Shown: piece by piece, positions 56,063 through 64,000 of the stretch | Position numbering within the stretch: the stretch's first letter is position 1 | Layout of the letters: the number at the start of each line of letters is the position of its first letter | Assembly: GCF_003967355.1 (NCBI RefSeq) | Contig: NZ_BIFH01000018.1 | Location: 1 to 64,000 of the forward strand | DNA: 64,000 nucleotides | Direction of reading: 5' to 3' | From: Embleya hyalina | GTDB lineage: Bacteria > Actinomycetota > Actinomycetes > Streptomycetales > Streptomycetaceae | Made by a program: the position numbers and the translations under genes | The notes under the pieces: model-generated | Seen by the model: the letters and a program-made list of their open reading frames with translations, nothing else | The model's database searches: none | What the model was told of the DNA's origin: nothing

Positions 56063-57366
56063 CGGCTTTCTTGCCCTTTGTCGTCTGTCTCGGGGACGCG
56101 GCCGGAGCGGGTTCCGCGCAGGAACGCGCCCATCAGCCCCGCGGTCTCCGCGTCCGAACGGTCGGGGTTCTCGGTCGGCGCCGTCGCCTGTGCGTGCTCG
56201 ACCGGTCGTGGGGCCCGGCGGCGGCGCTGGGGCAGTTCCCCGTCCAAGGCGGCGGCTCCTCCGGTGGGGGCGGACGCGGCGGCGGGTACGGCCGCGGCCG
56301 GCTCGACGTCGGCGGAGGCGCGCGACACGCGGGCCACACGCCGGGGTGCGGCGGCCGGGGTGGGATCGGCGTCGACGGCGGTGGTCAGCAGTTCGGAGGG
56401 CAACATCACCACCGCGCGCATGCCGCCGTAGGGCGACCGGGTGTCCACCGAAACGGTGAAACCGTACTGGGCGGCGAGCATGCCGATGACGGGGAAGCCG
56501 AACTGGGGCGGGTGTCCCAGCCGCGTGATGCCGACGGGTTCGGTGGCGCCGAGGAAGCGCGCCGCGCTCTGTCGGGCCTCCTCGTGCATACCCACACCCG
56601 CGTCGTCGACCATCACGCACACCCCGTTGGGCACGGTCTGGAAGTTGATCTCGACGGTGGTGTGCGGCGGGGAGTAACTGGCGGCGTTGTCCAGGAGTTC
56701 GGCCACCGCGAGGGCGACCGGCTCGACTGCGCGGCCGATCACCGCGACGTTGGACTGCATCCGGATCTCCACCCGCAGGTAGTCGCGGATGCGGCCCTTG
56801 GCGCCGCGCATGACGTCGTACAGCGGTGCGGCGGCGCGCTGGCGTCCGGTCCAGCCGCCGCAGAGCGCGGCGATGACCTGGGCGCGGCGACCGAACTGCG
56901 AGTTCATGTGGTCGATCGCCAGGAGGTCCTGGAGCAATTGCGCGTCGACGTAGTTGTTCTGCATGTCGGAGATGGCGACCTGCTGCTCGCCGGCCAGCGC
57001 CTGGAGGGTGCGCATGGCGGCCTTGAGCGCGTTCTTGGCCGAGTGGTCGGCGCGGTCGCGGGCGTCCTCGATGGCGGTGGTGAACATCCCCACGACCGTC
57101 TCGATCCCCTGCGCGTAGGGGGTTCCACGCAACTGCTCGTGGCGGAGGAGGGATCCACGGATCCGGTCCCCGGTCTCGATCAGGGCCGGCAGCAGCACGC
57201 GGACGACGTTGTCGATCTCCTCGTCACGCATGCGCACGTCCTCGGCCAGCAGGCGATTCCTCTCCCTCAGGTCCCTGACGGTTATTCGGCTGCGGGCCAC
57301 GTAAACGGCCGCGGCACAGGTGCCGGCCACCCCGTACCAGAGTGCGGGGTCCTGTACAAAATTCAT
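56059..57366 (-). CDS. cvnA: Conservon sensor-kinase-like protein (CvnA)
   Basis: A 435-residue membrane-associated kinase-like protein. One N-terminal hydrophobic segment (LWYGVAGTCAAAVYVA) is followed by a long coiled-coil (residues 30-60) and a nitrate-sensor-kinase-type HATPase domain (about 220-345): ALAVAELLDNAASYSPPHTT (N box), VDDAGVGMHEEA (G1) and FPVIGMLAAQYGFTVSVDT. A clear phospho-acceptor H-box is absent. A disordered Pro/Ala/Arg tail follows. ATG 57366 has GAGGA upstream. It heads the overlapping cvnA-B-C-D-E operon. Confidence 0.93.
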   Translation of the reverse strand: MNFVQDPALWYGVAGTCAAAVYVARSRITVRDLRERNRLLAEDVRMRDEEIDNVVRVLLPALIETGDRIRGSLLRHEQLRGTPYAQGIETVVGMFTTAIEDARDRADHSAKNALKAAMRTLQALAGEQQVAISDMQNNYVDAQLLQDLLAIDHMNSQFGRRAQVIAALCGGWTGRQRAAAPLYDVMRGAKGRIRDYLRVEIRMQSNVAVIGRAVEPVALAVAELLDNAASYSPPHTTVEINFQTVPNGVCVMVDDAGVGMHEEARQSAARFLGATEPVGITRLGHPPQFGFPVIGMLAAQYGFTVSVDTRSPYGGMRAVVMLPSELLTTAVDADPTPAAAPRRVARVSRASADVEPAAAVPAAASAPTGGAAALDGELPQRRRRAPRPVEHAQATAPTENPDRSDAETAGLMGAFLRGTRSGRVPETDDKGQESR

Positions 57367-58269
57367 TCCCACGGTCCTCGTCGCGCTATCAGGCGGGCAA
57401 CGGCGCACGCAGCGAGTGGAATCCGGGGTCGACCGGGTGCCCGAGGCACGTCACCGGGTCTGCGTCCCGCGCATCGCGATAAGTGCGACCCGCCCGCTGC
57501 ACATTTCACTGTCGCCGTTGCTCTCTCGTCGATGGGGCGTAGCGAGTGTAGTGGCGCAGAGTTCCCCGTTCCGGGGGCCGACGACACTTCTTCTTTCACC
57601 GTGACTGCATGCGGGCGACCATTCCCGGGATGGGGCGATATGTCCGTCATGTCGATGAATGACAGCCGAATACGACGTGCCGAAGGTTCGGGACACGAAT
57701 TCCCGGAGCCGGCCGGACGGGCGGGGGAATTGGCCGGAATGCATGGGTCATTCGGGGCATGCCGACCATTGCGCCCCCCGTTTCCCGGGCGCGTCGCGGC
57801 CATCGGTCCGACACGATCCGACCCCTCGACGCACACGGAGGGCGACTTCCCGAACCCAGGACGACAATCTGTTGTGAGGATGTTCACGCATCGTCAGCCT
57901 CCCCTCCACAACACCTCGACGGAATCCCCCGCCCCACCGGCGAACGACCCGACCACGACGCGGCCCCGCCCCACACCGAATCCGGCCGGACTTCCGCGCC
58001 GGCCGGCGCGGGGATTTCGGCCTGGAGGCGTGTTCGGCGGGGGAATTGTGGTTCGGGTCGTTCGCGTGTTCGGTGTCGGGTGGGGTCGGTCAGGGGTGCG
58101 GGGTCGAGGGCCCGGCCGGGACCCGGGCGATGGGTGGTGCGGCCGGGCGGTTCCGACTCTGCTCCCGGTGCGGGGCGGGAGGCAGGGGCGTTCGGCCCTG
58201 GACTTCGGCGTCGCGGCCGGATCCGCGATGCCTCATCGCGCCGCCGGCGGTCGCGCGAGACGAACGTGT
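57367..58269. other. Long gene-free region upstream of conservon
   Basis: About 900 bp without a gene I can support. GC is noticeably lower at 57480-57760 than in the surroundings, consistent with the conservon promoter region. Open frames here (for example 57451-57744, minus) have no family match or ribosome-binding site. The 58000-58260 part is GC-rich and may be decayed coding sequence next to the pseudogenes. Confidence 0.45.
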
Positions 58270-58623
58270 TCAGTGCGTGCCGCGGCCGCAGCCCGCGACC
58301 GGCGGCGCTCCCGGGGCGGGCGGGGGCGTGGTCGACGCGGCGTGTGCCACCTCGGCGCCGTCGATCAGCCGGCCGTCGAGCACCACGGCGTGGATGGCCG
58401 TCGTGTTGCGGATGTCGCGCAGCGGGTCGGCGTCGAGCACGACCAGGTCGGCGAGTCTGCCCGGCTCGATCGTGCCCGGGGTCGAGCCCGCCCCGAGCAG
58501 GGCGGCCGGTTCGCGGGTGGCCGCCTGAAGCGCCCGGAGCGGGGACAGGCCACAGACGACGAGCAGTTCCAGTTCCCGATGCAGCGCGAACCCCGGGACC
58601 AGGTAGGGGTTTCCGGTGTCGGT
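58270..58623 (-). pseudogene. C-terminal fragment of an amidohydrolase
   Basis: Reading from about 58623 down to a TGA at 58270-58272, the frame encodes the end of an imidazolonepropionase-like amidohydrolase: DTGNPYLVPGFALHRELELL, SPLRALQAATREPAALLG, GTIEPGRLADLVVLDADPLR, then a Pro-rich tail. The Asp of TDTG is a metal ligand, but the rest of the active site (N-terminal HxH, Lys and His residues) is missing. No start codon or ribosome-binding site fits. The frame stops matching the family at the same point where the opposing regulator fragment begins, indicating a deletion. Confidence 0.8.
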
Positions 58624-58625
58624 GG

Positions 58626-59296
58626 CGGCAGGAGGGCTGGGTGCGTTCCGTACCCGGCAGCGGCACGCTGGTGAACGAACGGCCCGGCGGTCGGCGCGGA
58701 CGCCCGGCGGCCGAGGAACCCGCCGACACGGTGCCGGCGTTGGACCGGCCGATCGCCGTCGCGATCGACATCGCCGACCGGGAGGGGCGTACCGCCCTGA
58801 CCATGCGTCGACTGGCCGGCGAGTTGGGCGTCGGCGCCATGTCGCTGTGGAGTTGTGCGCCCGCGTGCAGTGGCGGGCCTACCGGAGGCACCCGTGGCTG
58901 ACCACGACCATGCTCGACTCGCTCGTCCGCCCACCCGCCGTACCCAGCGGAATGTCGCACGTCGACCGGCAGTTGTGCGCGCTCGCCGGCCTCGGCCTCT
59001 CGCCCCGAACCGCGCTGCACACGGTGATCGCCCTCGACGGCTACGTCGGCGGCGTCGCGGCGAGCAACGCCTTCGAGGTCGAAGCCGAACACGTCACCGG
59101 GATCAGCGGCGCTCGGCGACTGGCCGCGAGCCCGGACCTGATGACCGAGATCTTCGCGTCCGGCCGCCTCGACACGCCGGCCGCGGCCATCCCGGAGCAG
59201 GCCAAGACCCTCGCCGACCTCGACGAACTCTTCGAATTCGGACTGCGTACCCACCTCGACGGCGTCGCCGCACTGATCGCCGCCGCCTCCCCCTGA
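58626..59296 (+). pseudogene. Truncated, frameshifted GntR-TetR hybrid regulator
   Basis: Frame 3 from about 58629 gives the end of a GntR winged helix (EGWVRSVPGSGTLV), a linker and the start of a TetR helix-turn-helix (IAVAIDIADREGRTALTMRR, ELGVGAMSLW). At 58848-58852 the family match jumps to frame 2 (ELCARVQWRAYRRHPWL) and continues to the C-terminus at 59296 (LDELFEFGLRTHLDGVAALI). About 40 residues (the rest of the TetR helix-turn-helix region) and the first 55-60 residues of the GntR domain are gone. This mirrors the known GntR/TetR-C fusion family, but the copy is non-functional. Confidence 0.8.
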
Positions 59297-59389
59297 TCCC
59301 GCTCGACCCGGCCCGACCCCGACCGACACCCCGGATCGGTACAGTCGGGCGTCGCGATCGACACGGGACGACGAGGGACGGAGACGCCG

Positions 59390-60103
59390 GTGTCCGAGCA
59401 CGAGATCGAGGACCTGGTCGCGGATTCGATTCGGGTCCTGGACACGCACACCGCACCCGGCGATCCGCGCGTTCGGGACTGGTTCGCGGCGCTGTACGGA
59501 TTCCAGAACGGATACGACTGCTCGTTCACGCACTTCCGCGTGCTGGACATCCTGCTGCGTCGCGGGCACACGTACCGCTTCCCGCTCGACCGGCACCCGG
59601 ATCACGCCGCGCGACCCGAACGCTTCGAGGCACTGACCGGGTTCACCGGACTGCGTACCTTCGACGAGGACGCCCCCGACTTCGACGGCTACGAGTCGTG
59701 GCTGGAAGACGGCTACGTCGACCCGCCGTTCCTCTACTGCGACACCGGCACCGCGCTGTGGCGGCGCATGGTCGACGCCGGCGAACTGCGCGGCCCCGAC
59801 GCCGTGCCGCCGCGCCGCGTGCAGCCGATCGACGTGGTCCGCGAGATCGCGGTGGCCGCCGAGCGGGAGCAGGACGCCGAACTCGTCGGCATGTGGTACG
59901 CGTTCGGCTGCGCCACCCTCGTCGGCGGCCCCGCGGGCTGCCCGTTCGACGTCGACGAACTCGCCGAGATGCCCGCCGTCCGGGACCTGCGCGCCGTGGT
60001 CCGCCGCACCGACGCCCTGCCGATCGCCCGACGATCCCCGTACGCGGTGCCCGTCGAGCACGCCGACGACGAGGATCTCGAAGCCTGGTGGTGGCGGCTG
60101 TAG
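59390..60103 (+). CDS. Hypothetical protein (237 aa)
   Basis: A 237-residue soluble protein I do not recognise. It is rich in Asp, aromatic residues and Arg; features include LYGFQNGYDCSFTHFRVLDI, HTYRFPLDRHPDHAARPERF and DPPFLYCDTGTALWRRMVDA. It has four or five Cys without a clear metal pattern. No signal peptide. GTG 59390 follows GGACGGAG. It converges on helR, separated by a perfect 32-bp palindrome. A composition close to other housekeeping-type actinomycete hypotheticals suggests it is genuine. Confidence 0.8.
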   Translation: MSEHEIEDLVADSIRVLDTHTAPGDPRVRDWFAALYGFQNGYDCSFTHFRVLDILLRRGHTYRFPLDRHPDHAARPERFEALTGFTGLRTFDEDAPDFDGYESWLEDGYVDPPFLYCDTGTALWRRMVDAGELRGPDAVPPRRVQPIDVVREIAVAAEREQDAELVGMWYAFGCATLVGGPAGCPFDVDELAEMPAVRDLRAVVRRTDALPIARRSPYAVPVEHADDEDLEAWWWRL

Positions 60104-60120
60104 TTCGGTGTCCGGACATG

Positions 60121-60152
60121 CGTGGGGCGGGCCCGGCCGGGCCCGCCCCACG
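60121..60152. terminator. Perfect 32-bp palindromic terminator
   Basis: Two 16-bp complementary arms (first arm CGTGGGGCGGGCCCGG) without spacer, exactly between the convergent hypothetical gene and helR. Strong bidirectional terminator. Confidence 0.8.
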
Positions 60153-60160
60153 AGGGAGGC

Positions 60161-62311
60161 TCAGTCGCCGGTGAGGATGACGAGACGGCGGGTCGCCCTC
60201 GTCATGGCGACGTAGCGGTCGACCGCGCCCTCGATGCCGCCGCCGAAGGTTTCCGGGTCGATCAGCACGACCAGGTCGAATTCGAGGCCCTTCGACAACT
60301 CCGGGGTCAGCGAGTGCACGCGGGGCGTCGAGCGGAACGTGGGATCGCCGATCACGCAGGCGATGCCCTCGTCGTGCGCGGCGAGCCAGTCGTCGAGGAT
60401 CGTGGTCAGCTCCGACGTGGAGCCGTACCCGACCGGGATGCCGCTGCCGCGGATGGACGTGGGCACGTTGGCGTCCGGGAGCACGGCCCGGATGACCGGC
60501 TCGGCCTCCGTCATGATCTCCTCGGGCGTGCGGTAGTTGATGCTCAGCGACGCCATGGTGATCCGGTCCAGACCGACCCGCTCCAGCCGCTCCCGCCACG
60601 ACTCGGTGAAACCGTGCCTGGCCTGGGCGCGGTCGCCGACGATGGTGAAGCTCCGGGACGGGCAGCGCAGCAGCAACATCTGCCACTCCGCGTCGGTCAA
60701 CTCCTGCGCCTCGTCCACGACGATGTGCGCGAACGGACCGGCGAGCAGGTCGGGTTCGAGGCCCGGCCGGGCGGCGGACTCGTCGACCAGGGAGGTGCGC
60801 AGGTCCTCGCCGCGCAACATCGTGACCACCCCCTCGCCGTCGTCGTCGGCGGCCACCAGGGCGTCGACGACCTGCGACATGTTCTCGCGTTGGGCCGCGA
60901 GGGCGGCCCGCTGCCGACGCATGCGTCGGGACGCCTCGGGGTCGCCGAGCCGCAGCCGTGCCGCGTCCAGGAGCGGCAGGTCGGACACCGTCCAGGCGTC
61001 GGCTTCCTCGCGCCGCAACCTCCGTACGTCGTCCGCGTCGAGCCAGGGGGCGCACATGCGCAGATACGCGGGTACCGTCCACAGGTCGCCGACCACGTCG
61101 GTCGCTTCGAGCAGCGGCCAGGCGCGGTTGAAGGCGGCGAGCAGTTCCCGGTTCCGTCGCAGGGACCGGCGCAGCAGCTCCGGCGAGGCCTCGTCGTCGT
61201 CGTGCTTGTCGACCAGGATCGTGAGCAGTTCCTCCCAGATCCGGTCCCGGGCGTCGTTGTGCGAGATCCCGGGTTCGGCGGCCTCGAACGCCTCGGCCCA
61301 GTCGGCGACGGTCAGCCGGATGTCGGACCAGTGCGTCGTGACCGTCATGCCCTTGGTGGGCGGCTCCTCGTAGAACGCGACGGCCTTCTCGATCGCCCGC
61401 ACGAGCCGCGCCGACGCCTTGAGGGCGGCCACCTCGGGATCGGCCTCGACGGTCGCGCCGGCCCCCTCGGGGAGCAGGTCGCGCAGCGTGCAGGTCTGTA
61501 CGCCCTCCTCGCCGAGACCGGGCAGGACGTCGGCGACGTAGTTCAGGTAGGGCTGGTGCGGGCCGACGAACAGTACGTTGCCCCGGCGGTGGCCCAGGCG
61601 CGGGTCGGCGTACAGCAGGTAGGCGGAGCGGTGCAGGGCGACGACGGTCTTGCCGGTCCCCGGGCCGCCGTCGACGACGAGGGCGCCGGCGGAGCCCGCG
61701 CGGATGATCGCGTCCTGGTCGGCCTGGATGGTGCCCAGGACGTCGCGCATCCGGGGCGAGCGGTTGCCGCCGAGGCTCGCGATGAAGGCGGACTGGTCGT
61801 CGAGCGCGGCGTGGCCGACGATGCCGTCGGTGGTGAACACCTCGTCCCAGTAGTCGCCGATCCGGCCCCGGACCCAGCGGTAGCGGCGGCGACTGGCCAG
61901 CCCCATCGGGTTGGCGTGGGTGGCGCCGAAGAAGGGTTCGGCGGCGGGGGTGCGCCAGTCGATCAGCAGTCGGCGGCCCGTGTCGTCGGTCAGGCCCAGG
62001 CGTCCGACGTACACGGTCTCGCCGGCCGCGTCGACCATGTGTCCCAGGCACAGATCCAGGCCGAAGCGGCGCAGGGCGCGCAGGCGCGTGGTCAGTCGGT
62101 GGATCTCGATGTCGCGGTCCATCGCCCCCCGGCCCCGGCCGCCCGGCGACCTGCGCTCGGTGTCGAGCCGGTCGGACAACTCGGCGATCTGCTCGTCCAG
62201 GCAGGTCGCGATGGCCGCGAAGTGCCGCTCGTCGTCGGCGATCAGCGCCGGGTCGGCCTTGGCGGCGAGGCGGTCGGGGAGGTCGAACGCGCTGGTGGTG
62301 ACGGGGTTCAC
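60161..62311 (-). CDS. helR: HelR, helicase-like RNA polymerase-protecting ATPase (rifamycin resistance)
   Basis: A 716-residue UvrD-like ATPase of the HelD/HelR group. Residues 1-190 form the N-terminal arm region (ADDERHFAAIATCLDEQIAE; FFGATHANPMGLASRRRYRW). The Walker A motif GGPGTGKT lies at 215-222, Walker B at HIVVDEAQELTDAEWQMLLL, and late helicase motifs at SINYRTPEEIMTEAEP and VDRYVAMTRATRRLVIL. HelR proteins remove rifamycins from RNA polymerase and recycle stalled enzyme. GTG 62311 has GGAGCC 8 nt upstream. The RAE inverted repeat lies about 220 bp upstream in the orientation expected for helR control. Confidence 0.93.
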   Translation of the reverse strand: MNPVTTSAFDLPDRLAAKADPALIADDERHFAAIATCLDEQIAELSDRLDTERRSPGGRGRGAMDRDIEIHRLTTRLRALRRFGLDLCLGHMVDAAGETVYVGRLGLTDDTGRRLLIDWRTPAAEPFFGATHANPMGLASRRRYRWVRGRIGDYWDEVFTTDGIVGHAALDDQSAFIASLGGNRSPRMRDVLGTIQADQDAIIRAGSAGALVVDGGPGTGKTVVALHRSAYLLYADPRLGHRRGNVLFVGPHQPYLNYVADVLPGLGEEGVQTCTLRDLLPEGAGATVEADPEVAALKASARLVRAIEKAVAFYEEPPTKGMTVTTHWSDIRLTVADWAEAFEAAEPGISHNDARDRIWEELLTILVDKHDDDEASPELLRRSLRRNRELLAAFNRAWPLLEATDVVGDLWTVPAYLRMCAPWLDADDVRRLRREEADAWTVSDLPLLDAARLRLGDPEASRRMRRQRAALAAQRENMSQVVDALVAADDDGEGVVTMLRGEDLRTSLVDESAARPGLEPDLLAGPFAHIVVDEAQELTDAEWQMLLLRCPSRSFTIVGDRAQARHGFTESWRERLERVGLDRITMASLSINYRTPEEIMTEAEPVIRAVLPDANVPTSIRGSGIPVGYGSTSELTTILDDWLAAHDEGIACVIGDPTFRSTPRVHSLTPELSKGLEFDLVVLIDPETFGGGIEGAVDRYVAMTRATRRLVILTGD

Positions 62312-62534
62312 GGCATGGCTCCGATCCGGGGTCGCCGGGCGACCGTGGTGCGTGGCAGGTTGCGGCTCGACGGACGCGCGAGGTTCACGCGGATACCGAC
62401 GAGCGATCCCGGCCGGGACATCGGCTCGACGTCCCCGCGCGACCCGAACGTCGACAACAACACACGCACTTCTCGACTCACCCATTTCCGCGGATTCCGG
62501 CCGGGCTTCGGCTCAGGTCGATGATTCTGCGGTA

Positions 62535-62565
62535 CACCGGGGGCCTTGCCGCAAGGCCCCCGGTG
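62535..62565. promoter_or_regulatory. Rifamycin-associated element (RAE) within a 31-bp inverted repeat
   Basis: Perfect 15-bp arms (62535-62549 and 62551-62565) around one base. On the minus strand the core reads CTTGCGGCAAGGCCCC, matching the described RAE (GGGGCTTGCGGCAAGGCCCC) apart from one extra C/G next to the left arm. It lies upstream of helR, facing it. On the helR strand a TTGCGG inside the element and CAGAAT (plus 62524-62529) could form a weak promoter. Confidence 0.85.
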
Positions 62566-62584
62566 CGCTATATGTTGGTTGTGG

Positions 62585-62615
62585 CGAGGAGAGGGTTTCT
62601 CCTCGTCGTTTTTTT
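62585..62615 (+). terminator. Intrinsic terminator with T-tract, plus-strand orientation
   Basis: Stem CGAGGAGA (62585-62592) with TCTCCTCG (62598-62605), loop GGGTT, followed by TCG and seven T residues (62609-62615). T-tracted terminators are rare in this GC-rich DNA. It points away from helR, although both flanking genes are on the minus strand. Confidence 0.75.
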
Positions 62616-62627
62616 GTCCGCGGCGTC

Positions 62628-64000
62628 TCAGCGGGTGTCCGCGCCCCGCCGGCCGCGCGCCGTCATCGCCCACGCGGCCGGCACCGCGGCGAGGAGCAGG
62701 ACGCCGGCCGCGGTCAGGGCGTGTCGCGCGCCGACGGACGCGGATTGTCCGGACGCGTCGCCGGTCAGGTAGACGCCGCCGACGATCGCGACGCCGAGGG
62801 TGCCGCCGAGTTGTTGCACGGCGTTGAGGAGGCCGGCCGCCGAGCCGGTCTCCTGCGGGGAGAGCCGGCGCAGGGCGGCGGTGAAGAACGGCGGGGTGAA
62901 CAGGCCCACGCCGAGGCCGGCCACGGCCAGTGCGAAGGGCAGGCCGCGCGGATAGTCGCCGGCGGGCGCGGCACGGTAGGCGAGGACCGCGGCGACCAGG
63001 CCGACGGCGAGGGTGGCGATGCCGGCGTGCAGGACGCGCCCGCCGTAGCGGGGGACCAGGACGCCGCCGGCCGCCCAGGAGGCGACGGCCAGGCCGGCGG
63101 ACCACGGCAGGAGGGTGAGGCCGGCGGTGAGCGGACCCCGGTCCAGGCCCAGTTCCAGGTGCAGCACCACGGTGATCATCACCCCGTTCACGACCGCGAA
63201 GAACAGCGTGGAGGTGGCCAGTGCCGCGGGGAACGCACGACCGCGCAGCAGGGACGGCTCGACGAGCGGGGTGCGACCGGCGGCGGCCGTGCGGCGCTGG
63301 TGCACGACGAACCCGACCAGGACGAGCGCGCCGAGCGCGGCGGCGGCCCACGCGCCGGCACTCGGCGCACCGGTGCCGCCGGCGAGCGGGCAGACCGACA
63401 GCGCGGTGCCGATCGTGGCCAGTGCGGTGCCGGTCGGATCGAGGCGGGGACGCACGGGCGCGCGGTCCTCGCGCAGGCGCGGGGCGATCAGCAGTACGGC
63501 CGCGGCGAGCGGCAGGTTGACCACGAACACCGCGCGCCACGAGGTGCCGAACAGGTCGGCGTGGGTGAGCAGGCCGCCCGCCACCGGGCCGAGCACCGCG
63601 GACAGACCCATCACCGGGCCGATCGTGCCCAGCGCCCGGGGGAGTTCGTCGCCCTCGAACATGGCGCGGATCAGCCCGAACGTCTGCGGGACGATCAGCG
63701 CGGCGGCCACGCCCTGCGCCGCGCGCATGCCGATGAGCACGCCCACGTTCGGGGCGAGCGCGCAGGCCAGGGAGGTCGCGGCGAACGCGGTGACGCCGAC
63801 GCGGAAGACGCGGCGCCGGCCGGCGATGTCGCCGAGACGGGCGGCGGTGAGCAGGCCGAGGGCGAAGGTGAGCGTGTAGGCCGCGCCGTACCAGGGGATC
63901 GCGGCGGCGGGGCCGCCCAGGTCGGCGTGGATGACGGGGCCGGCGACCTGGACGATCGTGGCGTCGAGGAGGTTCATCGCCTCGGCCACGAGCAGCGCGA
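62628..64000 (-). CDS. MFS drug-efflux transporter (DHA2 type), 5' end cut by window
   Basis: At least 457 residues of a 14-helix exporter; the frame stays open to the window edge, so the start and most of helix 1 are missing. Visible signatures: NLLDATIVQVAGPVIHADLG, TAARLGDIAGRRRVFRVGVT (motif A), IGPVMGLSAVLGPVAGGLLT (motif C) and SPQETGSAAGLLNAVQQLGG. It is related in layout to the other DHA2 pump in this window. On the same strand and upstream of helR, but separated by the RAE and a hairpin, so not in the same transcript under induction. Substrate unknown. Confidence 0.9.
   Translation of the reverse strand, partial: ALLVAEAMNLLDATIVQVAGPVIHADLGGPAAAIPWYGAAYTLTFALGLLTAARLGDIAGRRRVFRVGVTAFAATSLACALAPNVGVLIGMRAAQGVAAALIVPQTFGLIRAMFEGDELPRALGTIGPVMGLSAVLGPVAGGLLTHADLFGTSWRAVFVVNLPLAAAVLLIAPRLREDRAPVRPRLDPTGTALATIGTALSVCPLAGGTGAPSAGAWAAAALGALVLVGFVVHQRRTAAAGRTPLVEPSLLRGRAFPAALATSTLFFAVVNGVMITVVLHLELGLDRGPLTAGLTLLPWSAGLAVASWAAGGVLVPRYGGRVLHAGIATLAVGLVAAVLAYRAAPAGDYPRGLPFALAVAGLGVGLFTPPFFTAALRRLSPQETGSAAGLLNAVQQLGGTLGVAIVGGVYLTGDASGQSASVGARHALTAAGVLLLAAVPAAWAMTARGRRGADTR

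Noticed and set aside
57451-57744. Possible 97-codon minus-strand gene upstream of the conservon
   Set aside because: No family resemblance or ribosome-binding site; the region has promoter-like lower GC.
62585-62615. Terminator of the MFS gene
   Set aside because: The T-tract is on the wrong strand for that gene; the hairpin might still weakly stop it, but it is better read as a plus-strand terminator.
1-64000. tRNA, rRNA, insertion sequence, integrase or attachment site
   Set aside because: No cloverleaf-like sequence, transposase, recombinase or flanking direct repeats seen on either strand by reading; a covariance-model scan was not possible.

Overview
The window is chromosomal DNA of a high-GC actinomycete. 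Very high third-position GC, frequent GTG starts, dense TetR/MarR/LacI/PucR-type regulators, a 'conservon' operon and a subtilisin-inhibitor-family protein all point to Streptomycetaceae (Streptomyces, Embleya or a close relative). The genus cannot be fixed from the sequence alone. I found no rRNA, tRNA, CRISPR array, insertion sequence or replication origin. The gene content looks like accessory or arm-type chromosome: many small regulator/target pairs, efflux pumps, oxidoreductases, secreted proteins and several gene remnants.

Layout. 0.1-5.5 kb: universal stress protein divergent from a DevR-type response regulator, epoxide hydrolase divergent from an ECF41 (SigJ-type) sigma factor, and a VOC protein. 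5.7-12.3 kb: MarR-controlled membrane protein/NmrA unit, class 3 lipase, a 687-residue protein of unknown family, and a drug/metabolite exporter. 12.8-19.8 kb: NIPSNAP, LysR/EamA pair, UspA-like protein, rhomboid-like membrane protein, Lrp regulator, SMP-30 lactonase, DUF6087 and GH114-like lipoprotein. 20-29.5 kb: ferredoxin reductase, a three-gene micro-operon, LacI/nitrilase-family pair with twin perfect operators, PucR regulator, FAD monooxygenase/CGNR pair, a hydrolase pseudogene and a secreted protein. 29.6-41 kb: two TetR/target pairs with multiple operators, methyltransferase/XRE-cupin pair, HhH DNA-glycosylase-like protein with small membrane proteins, ferritin-like protein, sugar-type MFS transporter and a 2-hydroxyacid dehydrogenase. 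41-46.8 kb: a sortase-signal surface protein coupled to a Tat-exported metallophosphoesterase, and an SSI-family inhibitor. 47-50.5 kb: bioB-bioA and a mutarotase. 51-57.4 kb: enoyl-CoA hydratase, a cytochrome P450 and the complete conservon cvnA-B-C-D-E. 58.3-59.3 kb: two truncated genes meeting head to head. 59.4-64 kb: a hypothetical protein, helR preceded by a rifamycin-associated element (RAE), and an MFS exporter cut by the window edge.

How the genes work together. The recurring design is a regulator transcribed away from its target with a palindromic operator between or in front of them. The operators can be read directly for the MarR, LacI, both TetR and ECF41 units. The conservon is a membrane-associated histidine-kinase-like/roadblock/DUF742/GTPase complex with a terminal P450, and every neighbouring pair of its genes overlaps. 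The most function-rich locus is 62.3-62.6 kb, where a 31-bp perfect inverted repeat containing the RAE core lies upstream of helR. This predicts rifamycin-inducible protection of RNA polymerase. Starts were chosen by Shine-Dalgarno match and family length; uncertain ones are flagged.
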